Positions 1-9,960 of a DNA stretch of 64,000 bases are shown one piece after another (positions within the stretch are counted from its first letter, which is position 1; each line of letters opens with the position of its first letter). Below the pieces are notes generated by a model. That model made no database searches. It was not told the origin of the DNA and was given only the letters and a program-made list of their open reading frames with translations. The position numbers and the translations under genes are program-made. This DNA comes from Lithobates sylvaticus (lineage: Eukaryota > Chordata > Amphibia > Anura > Ranidae): assembly GCA_028564925.1 (NCBI GenBank), contig CM053032.1, positions 119,109,990 to 119,173,989 of the forward strand, written 5' to 3'.

Positions 1-740
1 ATACCGAAAATGTTAGGCAAAAAAAAAAAAAAAAAAAAGATATTTTTCTACTTGTTACAAGAAAAAAATCGAATAAACTCAAATTTTAGTCATACATTTA
101 GGCCAAAATGTATTCAGCCACATCTTTAGTAAAAAAAAATAAAAAAAAGTCAAGCGTATAGTTAATGGTTTGCGCAAAAGTTATAGCGTCTACAAACTAG
201 AGTACATTTTCTGGAATTTACGACTTCTCAAATGGCAGGGCAGTACAAATCCCCCCCCAATGGACCCCATTTTGGAAAGTAGATACCCCAAGGAAATTGC
301 CAAGAGGCATGTTGAGCCCATTGAATATTTTTTTTTGTACCAAGTGATTGAATGACAAAAAAAAATAAAAAAATTGCCATGGTTATATGTGGAATTGCAC
401 CCCAAAATACATTTTGCTGCTTCTCCCGAGTACGGGGATACCACATGTGTGGGACTTTTTGGGAGCCTAGCCCGGTTCGGCCCCCCCGAAAACCAATCAC
501 CGCCTTCAGGATTTCTAAGGGTGCAAATTTTTGATTGCACTCCTCTCTACCTATCAGTTTCGAAGGCCATAAAATGCCAAAATAGCACAACCCCCCCCCC
601 CCCCCCCCAAAATGACCTCGTTTTGGAAAGTAGACACCCCAAGCTATTTGCCGAGAGTCATGGCGAGTATTTTACAGCTCTCATTTGTTTTTGAAAAAGT
701 AAAGAAAAAAACGAGATTTGCAAATAGCTTAGGGTATCTT
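1..740. mobile_element. piggyBac-family short element, left fragment (split by a SINE)
   Basis: Non-coding AT-rich sequence with landmarks shared by the complete element at 6563-7816 and the copy at 57941-59400: a 'tatagcgtctacaaact' segment, 'ttttggaaagtagacacccc', and 'ataccacatgtgtgggactttt'. The phrase around 'ttttggaaagtaga' occurs twice (about 273 and 621) and again reverse-complemented at about 1102, beyond the SINE, so the parent repeat seems to continue there. Short reading frames here have no recognisable protein. The left boundary lies outside the window. Confidence 0.55.
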
Positions 741-1099
741 CATAGTTTCATAGTTAGTAAGGTTGAATAAAGACATCAGTCCATCCAGTTCAACCTGAGT
801 GTGTGTCTACAATTGTCCCCAACCCTGTACATTGCACACTCACATCAGTCCCTACCCTCAAGGAGCCCACAATCCAAGGTCCCCATTCATATACTAGGGC
901 CAATTTTTGGACAGAAGCCAATTAACCTACCTGCAAGTCTTTGGATTGTGGGAGGAAACCAGAGTACCTGGAGGAAACCCACGCAGGCACAGGGAGAACA
1001 TGCAAACTCCAGGCAGGAAGTGTCGTGGTTGGGATTTGAACCAGCAACCCTTCTTACTGCTAGGTGAGAGTGCTAACCACTACACCACTGTGCCGCCCA
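741..1099 (-). mobile_element. V-SINE-like tRNA-derived SINE
   Basis: Read on the minus strand, this starts with a tRNA-like head (GGCGGCACAGTGGTGTAGTG), followed by a B-box-like GGTTCAAATCCC near 1035-1047. Next comes the core 'TTGCATGTTCTCCCTGTG' with the 'GTGGGTTTCCTCC' segment, and the tail ends in 'TTCAACCTTACTAACTATG'. The same modules in the same order occur on the plus strand at 9123-9520. SINEs of this kind use an internal RNA polymerase III promoter and depend on a LINE partner. It interrupts the piggyBac-type repeat on either side. Confidence 0.8.
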
Positions 1100-1651
1100 T
1101 TCTACTTTCCAAAATGGGGTCATTTTGTGGGGGGGGGGGGGTTTGAACTGTCCTGGCATTTTATGTACAACATTTAGAAGCTTATGTCACACATCACCCA
1201 CTAACCACTCTAAGACTAAAACCCTTTGTTTACATGAAAACTTTTTTTTTTTGCAAGAAAATTACGTTGAACCCCCAAACACACACACACACACATATAT
1301 ATTTTTTTAAAGCAAAGGCCCTACAGATTAAAAATGGTGGGTGTTGCATTTTTTTTTTTCCACACAGTATTTGCGCAGCGATTTTTCAAACGCATTTTTT
1401 GGGGAAAAAAAAATACACTTTAATTTTAATGCATTAACACTATATTGCCCAAATTTTTGATGAAATAAAAAAAAAAAAAAGATGATCTTAGGCCGAGTAC
1501 ATGGATACCAAACACGACATGCTTTAAAATTGCACCACATTAGATTGACAGAGGAGGTCTACCCCCTATGATAGCAATAGGTAGTGACAGGTACTCTTTT
1601 TGAAAAAAATTGGTCTATTAGACCCTAGATCTTTCCTCTGCCCTCAAAGCA
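1100..1651. mobile_element. piggyBac-family short element, fragment
   Basis: Contains 'gaaaattacgttgaacccccaaac', 'gtatttgcgcagcgatttttcaaacgc' and 'ttgcccaaatttttgatg' in order. These match segments of the complete TTAA-bounded element at 16252-17424 ('gaaaattacatagaaccccc', 'gtatttgcgcagcaatttttcgaacgc', 'ttgcccaatttttttgcata'). A short CA run lies at 1280-1294. Non-coding; a decayed copy of that family. Confidence 0.6.
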
Positions 1652-1819
1652 TCTGATCACACCAAGATTGGTGTGATAAAAAGCTTTCCCAATGGCGCTG
1701 TTTATATCCGGGAGGGGGGACATTCCCTCCCACTGCTTGTAAAAGCAGTCTAGAGGCTAATTAGCCTCTAGGATTGCTTTTACATGAAAGCCGATCACTG
1801 GCTGAAAAGAATGATACCA
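1652..1819 (+). repeat. Direct repeat copy A, 168 bp
   Basis: Appears identical base for base to 2779-2946. It contains the inverted motif 'agaggctaattagcctct' and 'aaaagcagtctag ... attgcttttac', so it can fold into a stem. It reads as part of a piggyBac-type non-coding arm. Confidence 0.85.
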
Positions 1820-1829
1820 GGAGGAGGTC

Positions 1830-2240
1830 TACTTTCCTCCCCTTAACCCCCCCCCCCAACCCTCCCCTCCCCCCAGGCTCCCCCCCCTCCCCCCTAGCTA
1901 GGCGGACTATAAAATCAATCACATTGCAATACCACTCAGGAAACATTCTCACAGTCTTAAAAAACATATTCTAACCTTTCGTTGGTTGTTGGGAATGGGG
2001 GGGTGTGGTTGGGGGGGGGTGGGCGGGTTGGGGGTGTGGGGGGGGTTGGGGTTGGTTGGATGTTCCTTGTGAGAAGGCCCGGTGCTGAAGGAGGGGTGGG
2101 GGGGAGTTGTTGGGTTGGGTTGTGGGGGGTGGGGCCTGCTGAGGCGGTTGGAGAGCTCCCTGAAGAGGGTTGGGGGGCCTGTAGAATCTACCCTTTCACA
2201 GCCCCCCCTTACTCTACCCCTTTCCCCCCCCAGGCCTGGA
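1830..2240. repeat. C-rich tract then long G/GT-rich low-complexity tract
   Basis: 1838-1900 is C/CT-rich on the plus strand. 1981-2185 is dominated by G runs of 3-9 separated by T or TG. Open frames across it (1982-2275, 2082-2420) are compositional artefacts. Many G runs of three or more could support G-quadruplexes; this is composition only, no fold was calculated. Confidence 0.7.
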
Positions 2241-2351
2241 TGCCCTCAGCCTGGCTTGCCCCCCCTAACAGATAATGTCAATTATATTAATGGTAGGGGG
2301 GCCATTGCAATGCCAAGAACATCTTTAAAACATTCCATTAATAAAAAAAAA

Positions 2352-2723
2352 ATTACTGCTCTCGATCTGACCTTCGTGGTGATACCTCACATGCATTGTG
2401 CAATTGCTGTTTGCATATGACACCAGACCGACGCTTGAATTTGCCTTTGCGCAAGAGCATGGGGGACAGGGGGTGCTTTTTTTTATTATTTATTTTGTTT
2501 ATTTCATCTTTGTTTATTTTTTAAACATTAATATCCAATTACTGCTATCGATCTGACCTTCGTGGTGATACCTCACATGCATGGTGCAATTGCTGTTTGC
2601 ATACGACGCCAGACCGACGCTTGCATTTGCCTTTGCGCAAGAGCAGGGGGGACAGGGGGTGCTTTTTTTTATTATTTATTTTGTTTATTTATTTTGTTTA
2701 TTTTTTAAACTGTTCCTTCCATT
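2352..2723 (+). repeat. Tandem duplication, two units of 186 bp
   Basis: Unit 1 starts at 2352 and unit 2 at 2538. Both run from 'attactgct' through 'cgatctgaccttcgtggtgatacctc' and 'cagaccgacgcttg' to 'gacagggggtgcttttttttatt'. Similar text ('gctctcgctccaacgttcgcggcgatacctcacatg') occurs in the complete piggyBac short element at about 16700-16740, so the unit is part of that family's body. Confidence 0.8.
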
Positions 2724-2778
2724 TTTTTATCATTTTTATTGTTATCTCAGGGAATGTAAATATCCCCTATGATAGCAA

Positions 2779-2946
2779 TCTGATCACACCAAGATTGGTG
2801 TGATAAAAAGCTTTCCCAATGGCGCTGTTTATATCCGGGAGGGGGGACATTCCCTCCCACTGCTTGTAAAAGCAGTCTAGAGGCTAATTAGCCTCTAGGA
2901 TTGCTTTTACATGAAAGCCGATCACTGGCTGAAAAGAATGATACCA
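2779..2946 (+). repeat. Direct repeat copy B, 168 bp
   Basis: Second copy of 1652-1819, with no difference seen. It continues into sequence ('agatgatacctaaacctgcaggcatcattctggt') that leads toward the piggyBac transposase on the minus strand, whereas copy A diverges after its last base. Confidence 0.85.
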
Positions 2947-3194
2947 AGATGATACCTAAACCTGCAGGCATCATTCTGGTCTAACCAAAGTCCAGCAACA
3001 TACCAGTACGTTGCTGGTCGTTGTTGGACATTTATTGTAATCCTTTTCATGCAGCTTGTTGGCTGAACGAACAAAAAAAAAAAAAAAATAAAAAAAAAAA
3101 ATAAAAAAAAAAAAATCGGTGGGTATGCCCACCATTAGAATACCTCCCTTCATCCACCCACTGCTAATGATGGGCATACATGCACCATTTATAT

Positions 3195-3354
3195 ATGCCG
3201 AAGCATGGGGGCATCCTCCCGCAAAAAGGTTATGCCGCGTACACACGGTCTGACTTTTCCATGAGCAAGCCTGTCAGAATTTTGACCGTATGTACGCGGC
3301 ATTAGGAGCAAAGCGATCGTCCACCCCGGCTCCCCCCATGCTTCGGCATATAAG
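3195..3354. mobile_element. Short palindromic element holding a nested 69 bp TTA-flanked element
   Basis: Outer arms 'tatatgccgaagcatggggg' (from 3191) and 'cccccatgcttcggcatata' (to 3351) are reverse complements. Inside, 3233-3301 runs from TGCCGCGTACACACGGTC to GACCGTATGTACGCGGCA and is flanked on both sides by TTA. The inner element shares its ends with the 431 bp element at 60713-61143. A 3 bp TTA duplication fits PIF/Harbinger-type insertion; no transposase is present to prove it. Confidence 0.7.
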
Positions 3355-3794
3355 CTTTTTTTTTTTTTTTTTTTTTAAAACTGTGGTGGTGCAGTCACCT
3401 CCTACAGCACTGGAGTCACGGCTTTATGCATCGTTGCTGTTGTCGAGATAAAATAAATCCGCGCTGCAGCTGAATGGCGCACCTGAAAACAAAAAAACAA
3501 TAAAAACACAGTAAACAGTAAAGTATAAAAAAATCAAAAAAATTTAAAATAAAAAAAAAACATACCTGAAAAGCAAGCATGATAAAACATTGCAGAATAC
3601 AATACAGTAAAAAAGCGCAACAATAGAGAATAAAAAACGACAACTATTTTTTTTTTTGTATACATTTTTTGCACGTTTTTTTATTTCACTTTTTTTTGTA
3701 ACGGTTCGGGTCTCTCAAAATGCGATGGCATCTTGGGAGACCCTGTGTAAGCGTGTCCTAGTCAAATGCTGTACCCTACGCTAAAAAACTTCAC

Positions 3795-5652
3795 TAGTGT
3801 GTGGTAGCGTTCAAAAAACATTCACCAATGCAAAGACCAGGATTGTCAGGACAGCATGGACAACAAAAACGGGCGTCATGCCTATATCCGCACTTGGTAC
3901 AGACACAACATTTTTGGGGGGGGTCGTTGGGTAGGGGTACTCAGGAGGGCATAAGGAAAATGCCTCATGCAGCCAGCTTACTGCATTTGGTTGGGAATGG
4001 TGAGGTGCAGTACTGCCTTGATACAGGAGGTCTGTGACAATCTATTCCTGGAATGTAAGGAAGGATAAAGTCCTGCCTGAAGCTCCGTATAGCACATGAG
4101 CGTTCAGCAAAGCCAATTGAAATAAGTAAACAGACACTTTTTTGTACCAGCGTCTGGCCTTACGGGCAACTAGATACGGCGCCAACAACTGGTAGTTGAG
4201 GTCCACCCCTCCCATATTTTGGTTATATTCGTGGACACAGAGGGGTTTCTCCACAACACCAGTCGCCGTAGTAATTTGGACTGTCGTTTCTGCATGAAGG
4301 GATGCAAGAATGAAAACATTCTTATTATCCCTCCACTTCATAGCGAGCAAGTTATTACACTGCAAGCAGGCTCTCTCCCCCAGCCTAAGACGGGAATCTA
4401 CAAGCCGCTGGGGAAGGCCCCGGCGATTAGATCGCACAGCGCCACATGCTCCAATCTGCTGATCAAACAAATGACTGAACAGTGGCACATTCGTATAATT
4501 GTCCACGTACAAGTGGTACCCCTTTCCGAATACTGGTGACACCAAGTTCCACACTATTTTGCCAGCGCTCCCTATGTAATCTGGGCAGTTCTCCGGCTCT
4601 ACGTAACTATCTTTTACCTCATAAACCGTAAAGCTCCATACATAGCCTGTTGCCCTGTCACAGAACTTAGAGCTTGACCCCGTATCTGGCACGCTTGCTG
4701 GGAAGGTACTGTTTGAAAGACAAGCGGCCAGAAAATTTAATCAGGGACTCAACGCAGACAACTTGATCGGGAGTAAACAAGGCTGCAAAACGTTGGTTGA
4801 AGTGGTTTGAGGGGCAGAATTTTGTAAAGCCGATCGTATTCAGGGTCTCCACGAGGACGGCAAAGTTCATTGTCGTTGAAGTGCATGAACCGCAAGATCT
4901 GCTCGTATAGTTTCCTGGATATGGAGGCAGAGAACACGGGCATATGGTCAATTGGGCGCGTGGACCAATACGTTCGCAACATCGTGAATTTATGTATGCC
5001 CATGTTAAGGGAAAGGCCCAGAAAAGGTCTTAAATTCGGAAACCGTAATTGGTTTCCAATCTCTGGCAAGGGAAGGCAACTGGGGATTAGCGGCGATGTG
5101 TTGACCAGCATATAAATTACTTTGATCCACAATAGATCTATAGAGATCTTCCGTAAAAAAATAGCGAATAAATATCAAGTGGCTTAAAATCAGCTGTTTC
5201 CGCCTGAATACCGGGTTGGCCAGTGAATGGGGGGGGGTACAGGTTCCGCAAATTCTGCGATTGGCGAATTCTGCAGGAAGGACACTATGGGCACGACGGG
5301 CCTGCCTTTGTCTTCTTGGTGGCAGCGGGACACTTGTGCTTGCCACCTCGCCAGCTTGAACTGCACTTATGGGACTCGCCACGTCACCAAGTGTTACTGC
5401 AGTGCTGGATGTACGTCCAGGGTGTACTAGGCCGCTGGTGCTTGCCAGTTCACCAGAAGGAATAGTGGCGCTAGTACTGGCTCTCTGCTCCATACGAGGG
5501 ACCTGCGGTTCTTGCACCTCAACAACAGCAGATCGGGTACGCCTGACCTTAGCAGGGACCTCACCTTCGTCACCAGAGCTATCCGTCATGGAGCCGCTGT
5601 CATCTACAGGATCGTATTCTGAGCCTGAATCAGTGAAGAGGAGATCACTCAT
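3795..5652 (-). pseudogene. piggyBac transposase (PGBD4-like), broken
   Basis: Minus-strand coding remnant of a cut-and-paste transposase that inserts at TTAA. From 5652 it reads MSDLLFTDSGSEYDP, an acidic N-terminal region as in PGBD4-like proteins. The DDE_Tnp_1_7 core follows: YWSTRPIDHMPVF, KLYEQILRFMHFND, FSGRLSFKQYLPSKRARYGVKL, TGYVWSFTVYEVKDS, YHLYVDNYTNVPLFSHLF and NQNMGGVDLNYQLLAPYLVARKARRWYKKV. After about 3930 comes a cysteine-rich tail, CTKCGYRHDARFCCPCCPDNPGLCIGECF, the C-terminal zinc-binding domain of the family. The frame changes near 5020, 4820 and 4680, a stop follows SFLTFQE near 4040, and the tail lies in another frame. The first catalytic aspartate seems lost: VVCVESLIKF stands where the family has VDES. 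YVDN and GGVD keep the second and third. It cannot be active as it stands. Confidence 0.9.
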
Positions 5653-6562
5653 CTGTCAATCTGTCATGCTCTGAAACGTGTAGGCCTCTTCACTAGTGTA
5701 CCTTTGATGTGCCGTTTTGGGCTCTAAAATTTACTGGTACAACTAGTGAGATTCACAGGTAAAAAAGCACCTAGGCTGTCAGCAACTGTATAAAACGCTC
5801 CCAAAAAAAAAAAAAAAAAACTGTTAACGATCGCAGGGATCAGGCCTGACTCTGCAGTTATGTGTGTTGTGTTTTGTAAGCGACAGTGATCGATCGATAC
5901 TGCACTTGGGCGGGCAAAACGCAGGTGCTAGCAGGTATCTGGGCTGATCCCACTAACAATGCGTTTTTTGGAACCCTAAACTGCTGGGGACGCTAGTATA
6001 GATCTGATCAGATATTGATCTGTTCAGAAACTATACCACTAAGGGAGGTGTATGCTTTGAGCGTGGGTGTTAGCGGTACTGGCACTAACCTGACGCGACG
6101 CAGACCCTATCTGACCCTAAAACCTAATTGATATCACCCGCTGGGCGATCAGGGGGTTAAACCTTCATTGGGTAATAAATGGCGGGTGCCCTGACACTAT
6201 AAAAAGCAAACTAACCAACCAGCATCACCCATAACAGTTATACACTGATCACTGATGAAAGGGTTAACTAGGGGGCAATCAGGGGGTTAAAGCCTTTATT
6301 AGGCAATATATGGGGTACCTGACGCTATATAAAAACCTGACGGGGAACCTAAATAAAACTAAATAACTGGCTACCTAGCGGCACCAATGACACTAATACA
6401 GCGATCAGAAAAAACGATTGCTTAGTGACACTGGCAAAAGGGTTACCTGGGGGGGGCAATCAAGGGGTTAAACCTTTATTGGGGGGGTAGGGGGCTACCC
6501 TGGACCTAGAGCTTAACGGCCTTGATTCCAGGAAGTAAAATCGTACATAAATCTGCCCTTGC
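5653..6562. other. Non-coding arm upstream of the piggyBac transposase
   Basis: No coding frame. A motif of the form 'caatcaggggttaaacctttattgggtaat' recurs at about 6150, 6280 and 6460, a loose array in the 5' region of the transposase on the minus strand. An 18-base A run lies at about 5803-5820. It probably belongs to the same piggyBac element; no terminal repeat for the autonomous copy was found. Confidence 0.45.
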
Positions 6563-7816
6563 TTAACCACTTGACATCCGGCCGTAGCCGAATGATGGCC
6601 TTGGCGCGGATGTCAATTCCCGGGAGGGAGTCATGATGTCCTACCCTTTCCTCGTTCCCTGTGCGCGCTCGGCAGGGAAATTCTGTGTTGGCCATGTCCC
6701 TCGGACACAGCCAATCACAGATCGCTGTAAACGTCTGTTTACAGCGCGATCGGCGTGTCCAATGGGAGATGATCTCATATGTAAACATATGAGATCATCT
6801 CTCAGCGCCGCTCTCCCTTTTCACACAGACACAGCGTGTAAGGAGGGAGAGATGAACGGCTGCAGCGGCCGCAAGTGAAAAAATAAAAATATGAAATAAC
6901 TGTGCAATCTGTCCCCAATGCCACATGTCAGTGCCACGTATCAGTGCCATCTGTCATCAGTGCCACGTATCATTGTCCTGGTGCTCCAGGGCCTTCAAAA
7001 GTGTAATAGGTAGTCAACACGTTAAATGTGTAATTTATGCTCCTAGAACACGTGATGGCGCTCCCTGCATGTTGGGCCTCTCTAAGTGGCCAGGCTGTGT
7101 AAAAGTCCCACACATGTGGTATCGTAATACTCAGAAGTAGCAGAATTTATTTTGGGGTGTCATTTGTGGTATACACATGCCATGTGAGAGAAATAACCTA
7201 TTACAAATGACAAATTTTGTGGAAAAAAAATAAAAAATACATTTTGCAAAGAATTGTGGGAAAAAATTACATCAAAAACCTCACCATGCCTCTTACTAAA
7301 TACCTTGGAATGTCTACTTTCAAAAAAAAGGGGTCATTTGTACTTTCCTGGCTTGTTCGGGTCACAAGAAATGATAGGTCACCAGTACATCAGATGTGAT
7401 CAATTTTGTATGATTTGCACCACAGTTTGTAGACTCTCCAACTTTCACAAAGACCAAATAATATCCACTAATTTGGGTTATTTTTTTACCAAAGATATGT
7501 GGCAGTACAAATTGTGGCCAAAACGTATGAAGAAAAAAATAATTTGCTAAATTTAATCACAGAAACAAAAGAAAAATTCGTTTTTTTTTCAAAATTTTCG
7601 GTCTTTTTTCATTTATAGCGCAAAAAATAAAAAACCCAGGAGGTGATCAAGAACCACCAAAAGAAAGCTCTATTTGTGGGGAAAAAAGGACAAAAAATTT
7701 ATTTGGGTGCAGTGTTGCATGACTGAGTAATTGTCATTCAAAGTGTAAGAGCACCAAAAGCTGAAAATTGGTCTGGATAGGAGGGGGGTTTAAGTGCCCG
7801 GTAAGCAAGTGGTTAA
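6563..7816. mobile_element. Complete non-autonomous piggyBac-type element, 1254 bp
   Basis: Bounded by TTAA at 6563-6566 and 7813-7816. The left end reads TTAACCACTTGACATCCGG and the right end, reverse-complemented, TTAACCACTTGCTTACCGGG, giving an 11 bp exact terminal inverted repeat. The interior is non-coding, with an AT-rich right half ('tgcgcaaaaaataaa', 'gagctttctttt'-type text on the other strand). It contains a palindrome 'tctcatatgtaaacatatgaga' near 6773-6794. A few 'cagtgccac' units lie at 6930-6970, which are hugely expanded in the copy at 57941-59400. It probably relies on a transposase from an autonomous relative. Confidence 0.85.
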
Positions 7817-7839
7817 GATAGCCATGGCTAGAAATGCTA

Positions 7840-8030
7840 GGGCAGGAATATGCAATTAGCTGATATCCAGCTGTTGCAAAACTACAAGTCCCATCAAGTC
7901 CCAGGGGGGGGGGGGGGGGGGGGGGGGGGGGGTCAATGCTTGTGGCGGTCAGTCTTGCTATGCCTCATAGGTCTTTTAGTTCTGCAACAGCTGGAGGTCC
8001 ACTAAATACATATCCCTGTGCCAGGGTATA
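7840..8030. mobile_element. Palindromic short element with a 29-base G run at its centre
   Basis: The left arm 'atgcaattagctgatatccagctgttgca...aactacaag' (7849-7890) is matched by the right arm 'ttctgcaacagctggaggtccactaaatacat' (7979-8011) in reverse complement. The element folds back over nearly its whole length. The centre carries G29 at 7904-7932. Confidence 0.7.
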
Positions 8031-8051
8031 GATTTCACAACAAAATAGGAA

Positions 8052-8456
8052 GTTAAAGTGGGGTTGCGGTCAAAAAAAAAAAAAAAGGGGGGGCTTAAAA
8101 ATCATAAAATAAAAATAAAAAATAAATTGGAAAAAAAATTTTTACTCACCTCCAAATGCCTGTTGCTAGGGGGTCCCTCGTAGTCTGCCTCCTTCAGTGC
8201 CCGGGCTAAACGTCACTTCCCCCTCGGCCCTGCACAGTCATCTGGGACCTGTCACGTGTCCCAGATGACAGAGCGTCAAATCACGGCGCCGCTCGCGCAT
8301 GCGCAGTGGGTGCCTCGTTCCCCCGCATCGCTGGACCCTGGGACAGGTAAGTGTCTGATTTTTAAAAGTCAGCAGCTGCAGTATTTGTAGCTGCTGACTT
8401 TTTAAAAAAAAAATGCTCATTTGCCTGCTCCTCCTCAGTGCCACTCTTGGCACCTT

Positions 8457-8490
<34 letters not shown>

Positions 8491-8830
8491 TACCTGTCTT
8501 TCACAGGTATCCTAATAGCACTTCCGGGGAGTCCGGGCCGCGGCCTTAGATGTAAATTGCTGGGGTTCCCTCCTCCCCCTGCCGGCGGGACAAGTAGGAG
8601 AGCGGATCAGAGCCTCCCGCATGCGCAGTAGGGTTCCCAGCATGAAGACGCAAGGCTAAACTGCCTGGTTCCCTTACCCGCAATTGAGGCGGCAGCACCC
8701 GACAGCTGATGGAAACATCAGCTGCGGTGCTAACATTGTGGGACTCCAGGACAGGTAAGTGTCCTGTTATTAAAAGCCAGCAGCTGCAGTATGTGTAGCT
8801 ACTAGCTTTCAATTTTTGCAGTGGAGGGCG
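8052..8830. mobile_element. TTAAAG-ended dispersed repeat, two related units
   Basis: Begins TTAAAGTGGGGTTGCGG. It contains 'gggacaggtaagtgtctgatttttaaaagtc' and the hairpin 'gtcagcagctgcag...gtagctgctgac' (8362-8400). A second, diverged copy of this module lies at 8748-8812. The same module and a matching end (GGGTGGAACTCCGCTTTAAA) occur at 25860-26149, and a bare start lies at 17961. G31 sits at 8459-8489 between the two units. The open frame at 8546-9031 runs across repeat and is not supported as a gene. Confidence 0.6.
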
Positions 8831-9053
8831 CTTTAAAACCGAAAGCAAAATATTTGCACGTTGAGTCATTAGGAAAAATACCAGAAACGCAAACACCTGT
8901 ACACTAAAAGCATAGCATTTGCACACAACAAATCGTTCTGCAATACAGTCTGCTACACCTGAAGCCACTGAGCTATACTCAACCTTAGCATGCAGTTGCC
9001 CTGCAGCCTTGAAAAAACATTTAGTAAACAAACTTAACAGTATAGGTTACCAA

Positions 9054-9600
9054 ACGCATTAGGGCTGAAACTAAAATCAATTAATCGACAACTTTTAGCA
9101 TCATAGTATAAACACACACACACGGCAGCAAAGTGGTGTAATGGTTTAACACTCTCGCCTAGTAGTAAAAAGGGTCCCCAGTTCGAATCCCAACCACGAC
9201 ACTACCTGCTTGGAATTTGCATGTTCTCCCTGTGCCTGCGTGGATTTCCTCCGGGTACTCCCGTTTCCTACCACATTCCAAAAGACGTGCTGGTAGGTTA
9301 ATTGGCTTCTGTCCAAAATTGGCCCTAGTATATGAATGTGAGTTGGGGACCTTGGATTGTGGGCTCCTTGAGAGTAGGGACTGATGTATATGTGGATCTC
9401 TAAGTAAACTTGACAGTGCTATATGGGTACCTTAAAAATAGGACACACACCCACACTCAGGTTGAACTGGATGGACTGGTGTCTTTATTCAACCTTACTA
9501 TGCAACTATGACATCAATGACATCAATGACATTAAAAAGATTACCATTTTTATAAATCGATTAATCGGCCAGTAACATAATTCGCTTAAAAAAAACTAAA
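9054..9600. mobile_element. 'TAATCGATTAATCG' dispersed repeat, split by a SINE
   Basis: The left part 'gggctgaaactaaaatcaattaatcgacaac' (9064-9093) and right part 'aatcgattaatcggccagtaac' (9545-9566) flank the SINE at 9123-9520. A reverse-complement copy of the same phrase lies at 35514-35556. Superfamily not recognised. Confidence 0.5.
9123..9520 (+). mobile_element. V-SINE-like tRNA-derived SINE
   Basis: The head has an A-box-like 'tggtgtaatggtttaac' (9135-9151) and a B-box 'agttcgaatcc' (9180-9190). The core is 'tttgcatgttctccctgtgc' and 'ggatttcctccgggtactcc', then 'ggtaggttaattggcttc', ending 'ttcaaccttactatgcaactatg'. It is followed by a 'gacatcaat' tail repeat. Same family as the minus-strand copy at 741-1099. 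Confidence 0.85.
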
Positions 9601-9960
9601 ATGAGCCTTATATAGTACAAAAAGAACAAATAGTTGCTACTGTAAATATTACTTTCACAGTTCATTTACATGGTTTCCTATGGGACACATTGACATCTAT
9701 ACTTTTTTTAAACACAAAAATAATGTGCATTTTTGGTTCAATATACTTCAACGGAGAAGCTGCAGAAAAAGCATGCAATGAGTTTTTGCAGCAATTTGTG
9801 TTTAATTTGCCCAACAACAAATTGGGCCAAAAAATAAATAAAATGAACATCGATTTGACCCCACTAACGATTAGAAAATTGAACGAACGTTCAAAAAAAA
9901 AAAAAAAAAAAAAAACAAAAAAAAAAAAAAAAGAAAGAATAAAAATCTAATTTTAAGAAG
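9601..9960. other. AT-rich interval, no feature recognised
   Basis: Contains A runs at 9893-9931. The short frames at 9662-9850 and 9690-9950 have no recognisable family. Nothing further seen. Confidence 0.5.

Noticed and set aside
8546-9031. 161-codon minus-strand frame
   Set aside because: It spans dispersed repeat sequence (TTAAAG-type unit) and has no domain.
9123-9200. Stand-alone tRNA gene
   Set aside because: A- and B-box-like motifs are present, but the sequence continues into a SINE core and tail and the cloverleaf is not kept.
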